Of a stretch of 20,128 nt of DNA, positions 1 to 7,499 are shown in pieces. Each line of letters begins with the position of its first letter. The stretch's first letter is position 1. A program made the translations under genes and the position numbers. The notes under the pieces are model-generated. The model was not told where the DNA came from. It made no database searches and saw nothing but the letters and a program-made list of their open reading frames with translations. This DNA is from Clostridiales bacterium UBA1763 (GTDB lineage: Bacteria; Bacillota; Clostridia; Oscillospirales; Oscillospiraceae). The stretch covers positions 7,123-27,250 of the forward strand of contig DCHB01000082.1 in assembly GCA_002314685.1 (NCBI GenBank), written 5' to 3'.

Positions 1-23
1 GGACTTTTTTGACAAGCTGAAAA
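1..23. repeat. Copy of an intergenic repeat segment at the window edge
   Basis: These 23 bases are the exact reverse complement of 2197-2219, which lies inside the intergenic element at 2166-2439. The match includes the run of six T (six A in the other copy) and the segment reading GACAAGCTGAAAA. This is probably the end of another copy of the same dispersed element, mostly outside the window. The identity is seen directly; the rest is inference. Confidence 0.6.
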
Positions 24-51
24 CGGTGCAGTCAACAGACTGCACCGTTTT
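20..51 (-). terminator. Intrinsic terminator after the EamA/YhhN unit
   Basis: A perfect 14-bp stem (20-33 with 38-51) encloses a 4-nt loop (AACA). It starts ten bases beyond the stop codon of the minus-strand YhhN gene. The stem ends in A/T pairs, giving a short U tract on the minus strand. The left arm overlaps the repeat at 1-23, so the terminator and the repeat element share bases. Confidence 0.75.
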
Positions 52-60
52 ATGTTGTTT

Positions 61-744
61 TCAGATGAATAGAGGGCTGAGCGCGATTAAAAGCTGAGCG
101 CCCCAATAAAAGGCGTGCAGAGAACGGTTTTTGCCGTTGCTCGGATGGTCGCTGAAGCACTGCACGGAGAGAATACTGTCGCTGACAATAAAGCAGACGC
201 CCGCGACGGCAAAGAGCAGTGTGCCCAAGCTGAATTTGAACAGGGCAGAGCCCACGGCGGAACAGCCCATGAAGCAGACGAGCGCGGCATAAACAGCAAG
301 CGGGATAAACATTTTGCCCATGTCGAGATTGTGCTTATTCGAGTTGCGAAGCTCAAGAGCGAGCGCACCTATAAGCAGAGGCACGGCGGCAATCCACGCC
401 TTAGGTGCGATTCCGTAAAGCGCAAGCAGATAAAAAATGTGCCCTATGAGGAATGCGCCCGCACCCGTAAGGAAGCAGAGATTGAATTTCTCCGTGAATA
501 CGAAGCGCAGAGCGAGAAGCTCATCGCCAACAAAGCCGAAGAACAGACCGAGTAAGATGAGCTTTGCAAAAGCCGTGTTGTCGGTGCGCAGAGTGGAAAT
601 TGCCGCGATTACGATGACGCAGACGGTGGTAATTCCCTTGAAAAGAACTGCCTTGACATCCTCACCCTGTTCGGTGACCTTGATGAACATTACGCCGCTT
701 GCCGCGCAGGCAAGGGCAAGGATAATGATAAATACTATATACAT
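61..744 (-). CDS. YhhN/TMEM86-family membrane protein (lysoplasmalogenase-like)
   Basis: A 227-residue, almost wholly hydrophobic protein with about seven to eight predicted membrane helices and only short polar loops. The motif GLFFGFVGDELLAL (about residues 67-80) and the later GHIFYLLALYG are typical of the YhhN/TMEM86 family. Animal TMEM86 members hydrolyse the vinyl-ether bond of lysoplasmalogens; bacterial members are mostly untested. Plasmalogens occur in many anaerobic Clostridia, so a role in ether-lipid turnover is plausible but inferred. The ATG at 744 has a GGAGGAAG ribosome site about ten bases upstream. The gene starts only two bases after the stop of the upstream EamA gene, so the two are almost certainly cotranscribed. 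A terminator at 20-51 follows. Confidence 0.8.
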   Translation of the reverse strand: MYIVFIIILALACAASGVMFIKVTEQGEDVKAVLFKGITTVCVIVIAAISTLRTDNTAFAKLILLGLFFGFVGDELLALRFVFTEKFNLCFLTGAGAFLIGHIFYLLALYGIAPKAWIAAVPLLIGALALELRNSNKHNLDMGKMFIPLAVYAALVCFMGCSAVGSALFKFSLGTLLFAVAGVCFIVSDSILSVQCFSDHPSNGKNRSLHAFYWGAQLLIALSPLFI

Positions 745-746
745 TT

Positions 747-1631
747 TTATACTTCCTCCGAGTGTTGTTTTTTGTCTTTTGGCTTCATTTCACCGAGCAT
801 GGCACCGCCGAGAATTAAAACGGCACCGACAATCTGAAGCGGCAGCATGAGCTCATTAAGAAACAGTGCCGCAACAATAAGCGCGGTAAGTGGGTCTGCG
901 TAGCACACAATTGACACCGTCTGTGCGGGCAGCTTTTGCAGAGAATCAAAGTACAGATAGTATGCGATACCCGTGTTCATAAAGCCGAGAATAAGGACGT
1001 TTACAATATCTTTCTTAGCGGGAAAAACGGGCAGGTCATACCCTGCGATAATGAGGAACAGCAGAACAACAAAAAATGAGATGATAAGCTCATAAAGCGC
1101 ACAGTTAAGTCCCGAAAGACTTTTAGTCCGCTTGCCCGCAATAATGATAACGGCATAGAGAAGTGCCGCGCCTGCACCGCACATAAGTCCGACGGTCATA
1201 TCATCACCGACCTCGATACTGCCCGTAGTCAGCACCATTCCGACTGCAACGGCAGCGAGTGCGGCGAGCTTGTTCCATGTTAGCTTTTCCTTGAAAATAA
1301 CAGGCGAGAGGGCAAGGACGAGTATAGGTCCGCAATAGTAGATGAGCGTTGAGATGCTGACACCTGCCTTGCGATATGCGGCAAAGAGAAAAATCCAGTT
1401 GAGTCCGAGTGCCGCACCGCCTATCGTTGCGGGCAATAAATCTGCCTTTAAGTCCTTAAAGCTGAAGCTTTTTTTATACAGCACAACGGCGAGTAAAAAC
1501 AGAGCACCGAAAAATGTCCTCATCAGTACAATTTCCGCACTGTCAAGCGAAACGTCTGCAATTACAAGCCCGTTTGTGCCGAAAATGACCATGGCGATAA
1601 CAAATTTTATGAGCTGTTTTGACTTTTCCAT
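747..1631 (-). CDS. EamA-family (DMT superfamily) transporter
   Basis: A 294-residue integral membrane protein with about ten predicted helices arranged as two homologous EamA halves (roughly residues 8-135 and 147-282). The second half carries the family-like segment NTGIAYYLYFDSLQKLPA. Drug/metabolite transporters of this type usually export amino acids, nucleosides or other small metabolites; the substrate cannot be read from the sequence. The C-terminus is a short charged tail. The ATG at 1631 is preceded by a G-rich ribosome site (GGGGGGA). A very good sigma-A promoter lies at 1667-1695. It is the first gene of a two-gene unit with the YhhN gene and is divergent from the DUF1232 gene. 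Confidence 0.9.
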   Translation of the reverse strand: MEKSKQLIKFVIAMVIFGTNGLVIADVSLDSAEIVLMRTFFGALFLLAVVLYKKSFSFKDLKADLLPATIGGAALGLNWIFLFAAYRKAGVSISTLIYYCGPILVLALSPVIFKEKLTWNKLAALAAVAVGMVLTTGSIEVGDDMTVGLMCGAGAALLYAVIIIAGKRTKSLSGLNCALYELIISFFVVLLFLIIAGYDLPVFPAKKDIVNVLILGFMNTGIAYYLYFDSLQKLPAQTVSIVCYADPLTALIVAALFLNELMLPLQIVGAVLILGGAMLGEMKPKDKKQHSEEV

Positions 1632-1666
1632 AAAAATCCCCCCGAAAAAAGCCGAAACTGTAAGTT

Positions 1667-1695
1667 ATTATAGCATGTAAACAGAGCAGTGTAAA
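1667..1695 (-). promoter_or_regulatory. Sigma-A-like promoter for the EamA/YhhN unit
   Basis: On the minus strand, -35 TTTACA (1690-1695) and -10 TATAAT (1667-1672) are 17 bases apart. A TG dinucleotide one base upstream of the -10 makes it an extended -10 element. It is about 36 bases upstream of the EamA start codon. Confidence 0.8.
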
Positions 1696-1710
1696 TTATT
1701 TATTTTCCTG

Positions 1711-1738
1711 TTGAAAAAGCCCGATACTGTGATAAAAT
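1711..1738 (+). promoter_or_regulatory. Promoter for the DUF1232 gene
   Basis: -35 TTGAAA (1711-1716) and -10 TAAAAT (1733-1738) are 16 bases apart. The -10 ends 34 bases before the ATG at 1773, with the ribosome site GGAG (1761-1764) in between. The region is divergent from the EamA promoter, with about 15 bases between the two -35 boxes. Confidence 0.6.
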
Positions 1739-1772
1739 AACAGAAGAAAAATCAAATCACGGAGATACGGCT

Positions 1773-2168
1773 ATGGCAAAAATAAAAACCTCAAAAATTG
1801 CAAAGGCGGCAAATGCCGTCGTTGTCGGCACGGGAAAAACTCTCTCCACCCTTGAAAAAGCAAGCAGGTTTTTCGACCCGCTGAAGGAGATACCCGTATT
1901 AGGCGACTCGGTTGCGGATATTCAGGACCTTATCGCGATGCTTAACGACTACTGTCACGGAAGATATAAAAAGGTACCCTTTGTTGTACTGCTCGGCTCT
2001 GCGGCAATAGCGGCATATCTTGTAAGTCCGTTTGACCTCATTCCCGATAATGTACCTGTTCTGGGCTTTATAGACGATGCGTTTATAATAAACATTGTTA
2101 TGGAGATTTGCGTTGCTGAGGAGCTTGACCGCTACCGCCTCTGGCGCGAAAGCACATCGGAAGAATAA
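1773..2168 (+). CDS. DUF1232 (YkvA-like) membrane protein
   Basis: A 131-residue protein with a hydrophobic helix at about residues 69-86, then the DUF1232 signature YLVSPFDLIPDNVPVLGFIDD (SPxDxIPDxxPxxGxxDD pattern), then a second hydrophobic segment. The N-terminal 65 residues are polar and Lys-rich. DUF1232/YkvA proteins are small, widespread and without established function. The start has GGAG eight bases upstream. It appears monocistronic: a promoter lies just upstream, and the stop codon abuts the first palindrome of the repeat element at 2166-2439, which could act as its terminator. Confidence 0.85.
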   Translation: MAKIKTSKIAKAANAVVVGTGKTLSTLEKASRFFDPLKEIPVLGDSVADIQDLIAMLNDYCHGRYKKVPFVVLLGSAAIAAYLVSPFDLIPDNVPVLGFIDDAFIINIVMEICVAEELDRYRLWRESTSEE

Positions 2169-2439
2169 ATCAGAGAAATACTTTGTATTTCTCTGATTTT
2201 CAGCTTGTCAAAAAAGTCCGAGGGGCTTTTTTGACTGCGCCGAAAAGCCGCCAAAAATGCACAGAGCTTTCTGTGCATTTTGAAAAAGCCTCGGAAGCGA
2301 GGCTTTTTGTTGTCGGCGATCAAATTGAGGCGGGCCTTTGCCCCCTCAAGCTCCCCCGCTGTTTGCAGGTCTTTCCTGCGACAGTTTAGTTTTTTTACAG
2401 TCTCTAAATCAGAGAAATACTTTGTATTTCTCTGATTTT
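2166..2439. repeat. Intergenic element bounded by two identical palindromic 35-mers
   Basis: The same 35 bases occur at 2166-2200 and 2405-2439. Each contains a perfect 15-bp hairpin (arm AAATCAGAGAAATAC, loop TTT). Because each end is a palindrome, the ends are both direct and inverted repeats. The roughly 200 bases between hold further hairpins: a 12-bp stem at 2254-2281, an 11-bp stem with A/T tails at 2283-2308, and a smaller one at about 2359-2384. I see no credible coding sequence. Part of it (2197-2219) recurs inverted at 1-23. The structure resembles a non-autonomous mobile or REPIN-like intergenic element; mobility itself is not shown. Confidence 0.65.
2283..2308. terminator. Terminator-like hairpin inside the intergenic repeat
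   Basis: An 11-bp stem (arm AAAAAGCCTCG, loop GAAG, 2283-2293 with 2298-2308) has an A tract on one side and a T tract on the other. It could terminate transcription in either direction and would insulate the DUF1232 gene from the downstream Na/Pi gene. Confidence 0.55.
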
Positions 2440-2515
2440 TTTGATGACAGCAATGCGCTTTTGAGGACTCGGATTGTATAAAGATACGAAAATTCCCGAT
2501 ATATGAAAATAATGC

Positions 2516-2544
2516 TTTACATGGCGGAAAAATACTGCAATAAT
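2516..2544 (+). promoter_or_regulatory. Candidate promoter for the Na/Pi transporter unit
   Basis: TTTACA (2516-2521) and AATAAT (2539-2544) are 17 bases apart, and TGC precedes the -10 (extended -10). The predicted leader of about 50 bases includes the ribosome site TTGGAGG at 2584-2590. The -10 is imperfect, so confidence is moderate. Confidence 0.45.
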
Positions 2545-2600
2545 GTATTTGTGAGAGTAGCGAATTGATATTATTTTCCGTAATTGGAGGATTTATTATA

Positions 2601-4361
2601 ATGGGAATTTCCGAAGTGATTTCACTTCTCGGCGGAATTGCGATGTTCCTTTTCGGTATGTCGCTCATGGGCGACAGCCTTAAAAAGGTTGCGGGCAGTA
2701 AGCTCGAGGTTGTCTTGTACCGACTGTCGGGCACACAACTCAAGGGCATACTGTTAGGCACGGGCGTTACCGCCGTCATACAGTCTTCATCGGCAACCTC
2801 GGTCATGGTAGTCGGCTTCGTTAACTCGAAGATGATGAATGTGCGTCAGGCAATAGGCATTATAATGGGCGCAATCATCGGCACGAGCATTACGGGCTGG
2901 ATTATCTGTCTTTCAGACATCGGCGGCTCAGCCTCGGGCTGGCTCGAGCTTTTGTCAACAGAGACGCTGACCTCGGTCATCGCACTTATCGGCATCGTAC
3001 TGTATATGTTCTCCTCTGAGCTGTCAACAAAGCATATCGGCGGAATTTTGCTCGGCTTTGCTGTGTTGATGTTCGGCATGAAGACTATGAGTGGTGCTGT
3101 ATCGGTGCTAAAAACCGACGAGGGCTTCATAAGCCTGCTGACAAATTTCTCAAACCCGATTTTGGGTATAATAGTCGGTCTTGCGTTTACGAGTATTCTT
3201 CAAAGCGCATCTGCGGCAGTCGGTATTTTGCAGGCACTTGCAATAACGGGCGCGGTCAGATTTGATGTCGCATTCCCGATTATCATGGGTATTGCAATCG
3301 GCGCGGCAGTCCCCGTACTGCTGTCGGCAATGGGCGCAAGCTCCGACGGCAAGCGCACCGCGCTTTCATACCTCGTAATCGACTTCTTCGGTGTCGTAAT
3401 AGTCAGCATTATATTCTATCTGCTCAACGCCTTCGTGCATTTCGGCTTTATGAGCCTCACGATGACAACCGTTAGCATCGCACTTGTAAATACGCTGTTC
3501 AGAATTGCAATAATCATAATCCTCGCCCCGCTGACGGGCTTGATTGAACGCTTCGTGGCTCTGTTTGTCAAGGAGGATACGGCACGCGAGCAGGAGCTAC
3601 ACGACATGGACCGCCTCGAGGAGCGCTTCATAATTCACCCCTCACTTGCGATTGAGCAGAGCCGCGAGGTAATAAACTCCATGGCTCGCGGAGTAGTCAA
3701 AAACATCACCGATGCACTCGGACTGATTGATGCTTATACAAAGGAGAGCTTTACCGAGGTTGCGGAAACCGAGGAGCTCATTGACCGCTACGAGGACAAG
3801 CTCGGCACATATCTTGTAAAGATAACCCGCATGGAGCTGACAAAACAGCAGAACATTTTAGTCAGCAAATATCTCCACTCAATAACCGACTTTGAACGCA
3901 TGAGTGACCATGCACTGAATATTGCCGAGTGCGCACAGGAAATGTACGAAAAGAAAATGGCATTTTCCGAGGTCGCTACGAAGGAGGTCGCAATTTTGCG
4001 CTCCGCCGTGTCCGAGATAGTCGCACTTGCAGTCAAGGCGTTTGTCGAGGAAAACCTCGATGTTGCTTACCGCATCGAACCTCTCGAGGAGAAGATAGAC
4101 AGTCTCTGCGATGAGATGAAGCTGCACCACATAAACCGCATAAGCGACGGCACCTGCACTCTTCAGCACGGCTTCGTTTTCAACGATTTGCTTACAAATC
4201 TCGAGCGTATAGCCGACCACTGCTCAAATATCGGTGTCGCTATGATTGAGCTTGCGGGCGGTGCACTCGAAACTCACGATTACTACAATAAGCTCATGGC
4301 AGAAAACTCCGACGAGTTTAAGAAAGACTTTGCCGAATACGACGAAAAGTTCAGACTTTAA
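2601..4361 (+). CDS. Na+/phosphate cotransporter with C-terminal PhoU-like domain
   Basis: 586 residues from the chosen ATG. The N-terminal half has two Na/Pi cotransporter (PF02690-type) repeats carrying the signature QSSSAT (61-66) and its inverted-repeat partner QSASAA (201-206), among eight or more membrane helices. The C-terminal region (about 350-560) is charged, helical and PhoU-like, with two related three-helix units. Family knowledge: such proteins move inorganic phosphate with Na+, and the PhoU-like part probably regulates. An upstream in-frame TTG at 2565 exists, but the ATG at 2601 is better: TTGGAGG lies ten bases before it, and the protein then begins with a typical transporter N-terminus. 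The stop codon overlaps the ATG of the Nudix gene by one base (TAATG), so the two are coupled. Confidence 0.92.
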   Translation: MGISEVISLLGGIAMFLFGMSLMGDSLKKVAGSKLEVVLYRLSGTQLKGILLGTGVTAVIQSSSATSVMVVGFVNSKMMNVRQAIGIIMGAIIGTSITGWIICLSDIGGSASGWLELLSTETLTSVIALIGIVLYMFSSELSTKHIGGILLGFAVLMFGMKTMSGAVSVLKTDEGFISLLTNFSNPILGIIVGLAFTSILQSASAAVGILQALAITGAVRFDVAFPIIMGIAIGAAVPVLLSAMGASSDGKRTALSYLVIDFFGVVIVSIIFYLLNAFVHFGFMSLTMTTVSIALVNTLFRIAIIIILAPLTGLIERFVALFVKEDTAREQELHDMDRLEERFIIHPSLAIEQSREVINSMARGVVKNITDALGLIDAYTKESFTEVAETEELIDRYEDKLGTYLVKITRMELTKQQNILVSKYLHSITDFERMSDHALNIAECAQEMYEKKMAFSEVATKEVAILRSAVSEIVALAVKAFVEENLDVAYRIEPLEEKIDSLCDEMKLHHINRISDGTCTLQHGFVFNDLLTNLERIADHCSNIGVAMIELAGGALETHDYYNKLMAENSDEFKKDFAEYDEKFRL

Positions 4362-4825
4362 TGCTAAATACAACACTATGCTACATTCAGCGTGGGGATG
4401 AATACCTCATGCTGCACAGAGTAAAAAAGGAAAACGACATTAACCGCGACAAGTGGATAGGTCTCGGCGGCAAATTTGAGGAGGACGAAAGTCCCGAGGA
4501 ATGCCTGCTTCGCGAGGTGTATGAGGAGACGGGACTCACCCTTACCTCATGGCAATACAGAGGCATAGTCACCTTTGTAAACACCGTATGCGAGAGCGAG
4601 TATATGCACCTTTTCACCGCTGACGGCTTTGAGGGGATTATAGGCACCTGCGACGAGGGCGAGCTTGAATGGATTAAAAAAAGCGAGCTTATGCGCCTGA
4701 CCTTGTGGGAGGGGGATAAAATTTTCCTCCGTCTGCTTGACGAAAACGAGCCGTTTTTCTCGCTCAAGCTTTGCTATGACGGCGACGAATTAAAGTCGGC
4801 AAAGCTGAACGGCAGAAACATATAA
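4361..4825 (+). CDS. Nudix hydrolase (MutT/8-oxo-dGTP diphosphatase-like)
   Basis: 154 residues with a complete Nudix box at 37-59: Gly37-x5-Glu43-x7-REVYEETGL, including the metal-binding Arg-Glu-x2-Glu-Glu core. The N-terminus (TTLCYIQRGDEYLMLHR) and the LGGKFE segment match the MutT/8-oxo-dGTP diphosphatase subgroup of Firmicutes. The predicted reaction is pyrophosphohydrolysis of a nucleoside triphosphate; the exact substrate is not determined. Its ATG overlaps the stop of the Na/Pi transporter gene by one base, implying translational coupling. There is no obvious biochemical link to phosphate import beyond shared expression. Confidence 0.9.
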   Translation: MLNTTLCYIQRGDEYLMLHRVKKENDINRDKWIGLGGKFEEDESPEECLLREVYEETGLTLTSWQYRGIVTFVNTVCESEYMHLFTADGFEGIIGTCDEGELEWIKKSELMRLTLWEGDKIFLRLLDENEPFFSLKLCYDGDELKSAKLNGRNI

Positions 4826-4832
4826 TAAATAT

Positions 4833-4872
4833 AATTCTCATACCATATCACAGAGGTGAAGGTATGAGAATT
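4833..4872 (+). promoter_or_regulatory. 12-bp hairpin enclosing the ribosome site and start codon of the GH18 gene
   Basis: AATTCTCATACC (4833-4844) is perfectly complementary to GGTATGAGAATT (4861-4872). The 16-nt loop contains the Shine-Dalgarno sequence AGAGGTGA (4852-4859), and the ATG (4864-4866) is inside the 3' arm. In RNA this would bury the start codon, suggesting translational control. There is no U tract, so it is not a standard terminator. The complementarity is seen; regulation is inferred. Confidence 0.55.
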
Positions 4873-5994
4873 TTTGTTGTAAGAAAGGGCGACAGTCTGT
4901 ATTCAATTTCAAAAATGTTCGGCGTGCCCGCCGAAAAAATCAGCAGTGCAAACGCCCTTATAAACCCCGACAGACTTAGCGTAGGGCAGGCACTTGTCAT
5001 ACCCGACGGTGCCGCGCCGCAGGGCGAAATTGAGATAAACGGCTATGCCTATCCGAATATCAGCAGTGGTGTTCTGAATGAGTTTTTGCCGTATCTGAGC
5101 TTCCTTTGTCCCTTTTCGTGGCATATTGACTCGGCGGGAGGTATAACACCCATTGATGACAGAGAGCTTATTAAAAATGCGTATGCCTCGGCGACGGCGC
5201 CCATGCTCACACTTACGAATATAGGCGCCTCAGACGGCTTTTCAAGCGATATTGCCCATGCGGTGTTCACAGATATGTCAGCGCAAAACACGCTCATAGA
5301 CAACATTCTGAGTGCCTTGCGAGAGCGCGGCTATTACGGTGTAAATCTCAATATTGAGTATGTCTATCCCTTTGACAGACAGGGCTATAACGATTTTCTG
5401 AAGCGACTATCCGAAATTCTGCACTCTATGGGCTATTATCTCAGCACGGCGATTGCCCCGAAGGAGTCCGACACGCAGGAGGGAATATTATACACGGCGC
5501 ACGATTACACCGCACACGGGCAGTGTTGTGACAGAGTGATAATCATGACCTACGAATGGGGATACACATACAGCACGCCGCAGGCGGTGTCGCCCGTTGA
5601 CAGAATGAGAAGAGTGCTCGATTATGCCGTGACAAAAATACCCGCGGGAAAAATCCTACTCGGCTTTTCAAACTACGGCTATAATTGGACGCTGCCATGG
5701 AAGCAGGGCAGGGCGGCGCAGGTGGTATCAAATACCGCCGCAGTAAATCTTGCAAGCTCAGTGTTCGCTCAGATTAAATTTGACGAGGCGGCGCAGGCAC
5801 CGTATTTTAATTACACAGCCCCTGCGGGAACGCGGCATGAGGTGTGGTTTGAGGACGCAAGAAGCGTTAAGGCGAGGCTTGAGCTTGTAGCGGAATACAG
5901 CCTTGCGGGCATAAGCTTCTGGACGCTGAATTTCTCGAATCCCGCGGCACTTGAGGTTATAAAATCTATCTATTCAGTCGAAAAGATAATATAA
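4864..5994 (+). CDS. LysM + glycoside hydrolase family 18 protein (YaaH/SleL-like)
   Basis: 376 residues. One LysM peptidoglycan-binding domain (about 3-47, VRKGDSLYSISKMFGV...) is followed by a GH18 TIM barrel (about 60-370). There is no signal peptide, as is usual for the spore-associated YaaH/SleL group, which cleaves cortex peptidoglycan during germination; that role is inferred here and suggests a spore former. The active-site strand reads GVNLNIEYVYP, placing the general-acid Glu at residue 165, but the Asp two residues earlier in the usual DxxDxDxE motif is Asn163. B. subtilis YaaH-type proteins usually have two LysM domains; here there is one. The gene follows the Nudix gene after 38 bases, has a strong SD sequestered by a hairpin, and ends in a terminator shared with the convergent FAD gene. 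Confidence 0.88.
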   Translation: MRIFVVRKGDSLYSISKMFGVPAEKISSANALINPDRLSVGQALVIPDGAAPQGEIEINGYAYPNISSGVLNEFLPYLSFLCPFSWHIDSAGGITPIDDRELIKNAYASATAPMLTLTNIGASDGFSSDIAHAVFTDMSAQNTLIDNILSALRERGYYGVNLNIEYVYPFDRQGYNDFLKRLSEILHSMGYYLSTAIAPKESDTQEGILYTAHDYTAHGQCCDRVIIMTYEWGYTYSTPQAVSPVDRMRRVLDYAVTKIPAGKILLGFSNYGYNWTLPWKQGRAAQVVSNTAAVNLASSVFAQIKFDEAAQAPYFNYTAPAGTRHEVWFEDARSVKARLELVAEYSLAGISFWTLNFSNPAALEVIKSIYSVEKII

Positions 5995-6019
5995 AAGCGA
6001 GTGCTTTGCACTCGCTTTT
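5993..6019. terminator. Bidirectional terminator between the GH18 and FAD genes
   Basis: The stem GCGAGTGC/GCACTCGC (5997-6004 with 6008-6015) has a TTT loop and flanking AAAA/TTTT that extend it. It lies between two convergent stop codons and would work in both directions. Confidence 0.85.
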
Positions 6020-6023
6020 ATAA

Positions 6024-7412
6024 TTAAATTCTGTCGGATATTACCTTTGCGACCTTAACGCCCGAAGCCGCCGCTTGCGCAAGACCTCTTGTTATGCCTG
6101 CACCGTCGCCGATGGCAAAGAAGTTTGAGAAGCCCGTTTCAAGCTCACCGCTTAATTCAAGGCGGGAGGAATAGAACTTGACCTCGGCACCGTAAAGCAG
6201 GGTGTCGTAATTTGCCGTGCCCGGGGCGATCTTATCGAGAGCGTAAATCATCTCGATGATGTCGTCAAGCTGACGCTTGGGAAGGGCAAGACTGAGGTCG
6301 CCGGGAACTGCGGCGGAAAGTGTGGGGCGTGTCATTGACTGAGCGAGTCTGTGCTCATTTGTGCGTACACCCTTCACGAGGTCGCCGAAGCGCTGAACTA
6401 AAACGCCGCCGCAGAGCATATTGCTCAGTGATGCGATGTGCTTGCCGTAGCGGTAGGGCTCGTTAAACGGCTCGGTGAAGCGGTTTGAAACGAGCAGTGA
6501 GAAGTTCGTATTCTTACTGCGCAGTGCGGGGTCTGAGTAGGAGTGACCATTGACGGTGTTTATGCCCTCAACGTTTTCCGCAACAACATGACCGTAGGGG
6601 TTCATGCAGAAGGTACGCACCTTGTCGCCGTACTGCTTCGTGCGATAGACGAGCTTGGACTCGTAAACAACGTCTGTAATATGCTCAAACACGGTTGCGG
6701 GAAGCTCAACACGCACACCGATATCTACCTGATTGTTGATAAGGTGCACACCGAGCTTTTTGCACTCGTTTGCAAACCATTCTGCGCCGCTTCTGCCGGG
6801 TGCGGCGATGAGGTAGGTGCAGTCAACGGTATCACCGTTTTTGAGTGTGAGGGTGTAGCCCTCGCCCTTTCTGTCAATAGCCTCAACTGCGGTGCGGAAG
6901 CGGTACTCAATGACCTTGCTCAGGTCGTCGTACATATTCTGCAAAATGCGCAGATTGTTCTCGGTGCCGAGGTGTTTTACCTTGGCGTGCAGAAGGTGAA
7001 GGTCATATTTGAGTGCCTCGCGCTCGAGAGCCTTTGCCTCGGGAGTGTCGGTTGAGAAGGTCTTGTCGGTAGCACCGTACTTCATGTTAACGGTGTCAAC
7101 GTAGTTTATAAGCTCCATGACCTCATCGTCATCCATGAAGTCTGTAAGCCAGCCGCCGAACTGAGTTGTGAAGTTATATTTGCCGTCTGAAAAAGCACCT
7201 GCACCGCCGAAGCCGCACATGGTATCGCATACTGCGCAGTGCACACATTCCTTGACCTTGCCTGCAACGATGGGACAGTGACGGGAGTAAATATCGCCGC
7301 CCTGCTCGAGTACGACTATTTTAAGGTCGGGATGCTGACGGATAAGCTCGTAGCCTGCAAAAATGCCTGCGGTACCGCAGCCGATTATTGCGATGTCGTA
7401 AGTGCTGTTCAT
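6024..7412 (-). CDS. Uncharacterised FAD-dependent dehydrogenase (COG2509-like)
   Basis: 462 residues. An N-terminal Rossmann FAD-binding motif GCGTAG (11-16) is followed by VVLEQGG. A cysteine cluster follows (Cys46, Cys56, Cys59, Cys62, Cys66) in the segment RHCP...CVHCAVCDTMCGFGGAGAFSDGKY. The C-terminus has the second FAD signature FAIGDGAGITRGLAQAAASG. This arrangement matches the widespread but uncharacterised family of predicted FAD-dependent dehydrogenases; the cysteines could bind an Fe-S cluster or act in redox, which is inference. The ATG at 7412 has AAGGAG seven bases upstream, and a TATAAT box lies at 7454-7459 (minus strand) without a convincing -35. The gene seems monocistronic, between the corrinoid-uptake unit upstream and a terminator downstream. 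Confidence 0.85.
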   Translation of the reverse strand: MNSTYDIAIIGCGTAGIFAGYELIRQHPDLKIVVLEQGGDIYSRHCPIVAGKVKECVHCAVCDTMCGFGGAGAFSDGKYNFTTQFGGWLTDFMDDDEVMELINYVDTVNMKYGATDKTFSTDTPEAKALEREALKYDLHLLHAKVKHLGTENNLRILQNMYDDLSKVIEYRFRTAVEAIDRKGEGYTLTLKNGDTVDCTYLIAAPGRSGAEWFANECKKLGVHLINNQVDIGVRVELPATVFEHITDVVYESKLVYRTKQYGDKVRTFCMNPYGHVVAENVEGINTVNGHSYSDPALRSKNTNFSLLVSNRFTEPFNEPYRYGKHIASLSNMLCGGVLVQRFGDLVKGVRTNEHRLAQSMTRPTLSAAVPGDLSLALPKRQLDDIIEMIYALDKIAPGTANYDTLLYGAEVKFYSSRLELSGELETGFSNFFAIGDGAGITRGLAQAAASGVKVAKVISDRI

Positions 7413-7499
7413 AGTTATGCTCCTTAGAAAAAATTGAAAAAATCACCTTGCGTATTATACAACAGACAAAAGAAAAGTATTAAACAAAGTGTAAATTTT

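Noticed and set aside
115..850. Plus-strand frames opposite the YhhN and EamA genes
   Set aside because: They are antisense shadows: the minus-strand frames encode recognisable membrane families with good starts and a shared promoter.
2565..2600. TTG at 2565 as the start of the Na/Pi transporter
   Set aside because: The ATG at 2601 has TTGGAGG at proper spacing; the 12 extra residues have no ribosome site in front of the TTG.
2132..2806. 224-codon minus-strand frame across the repeat and the start of the Na/Pi gene
   Set aside because: It crosses hairpin repeats and lies antisense to a clear transporter gene; its composition is not protein-like and no ribosome site is seen.
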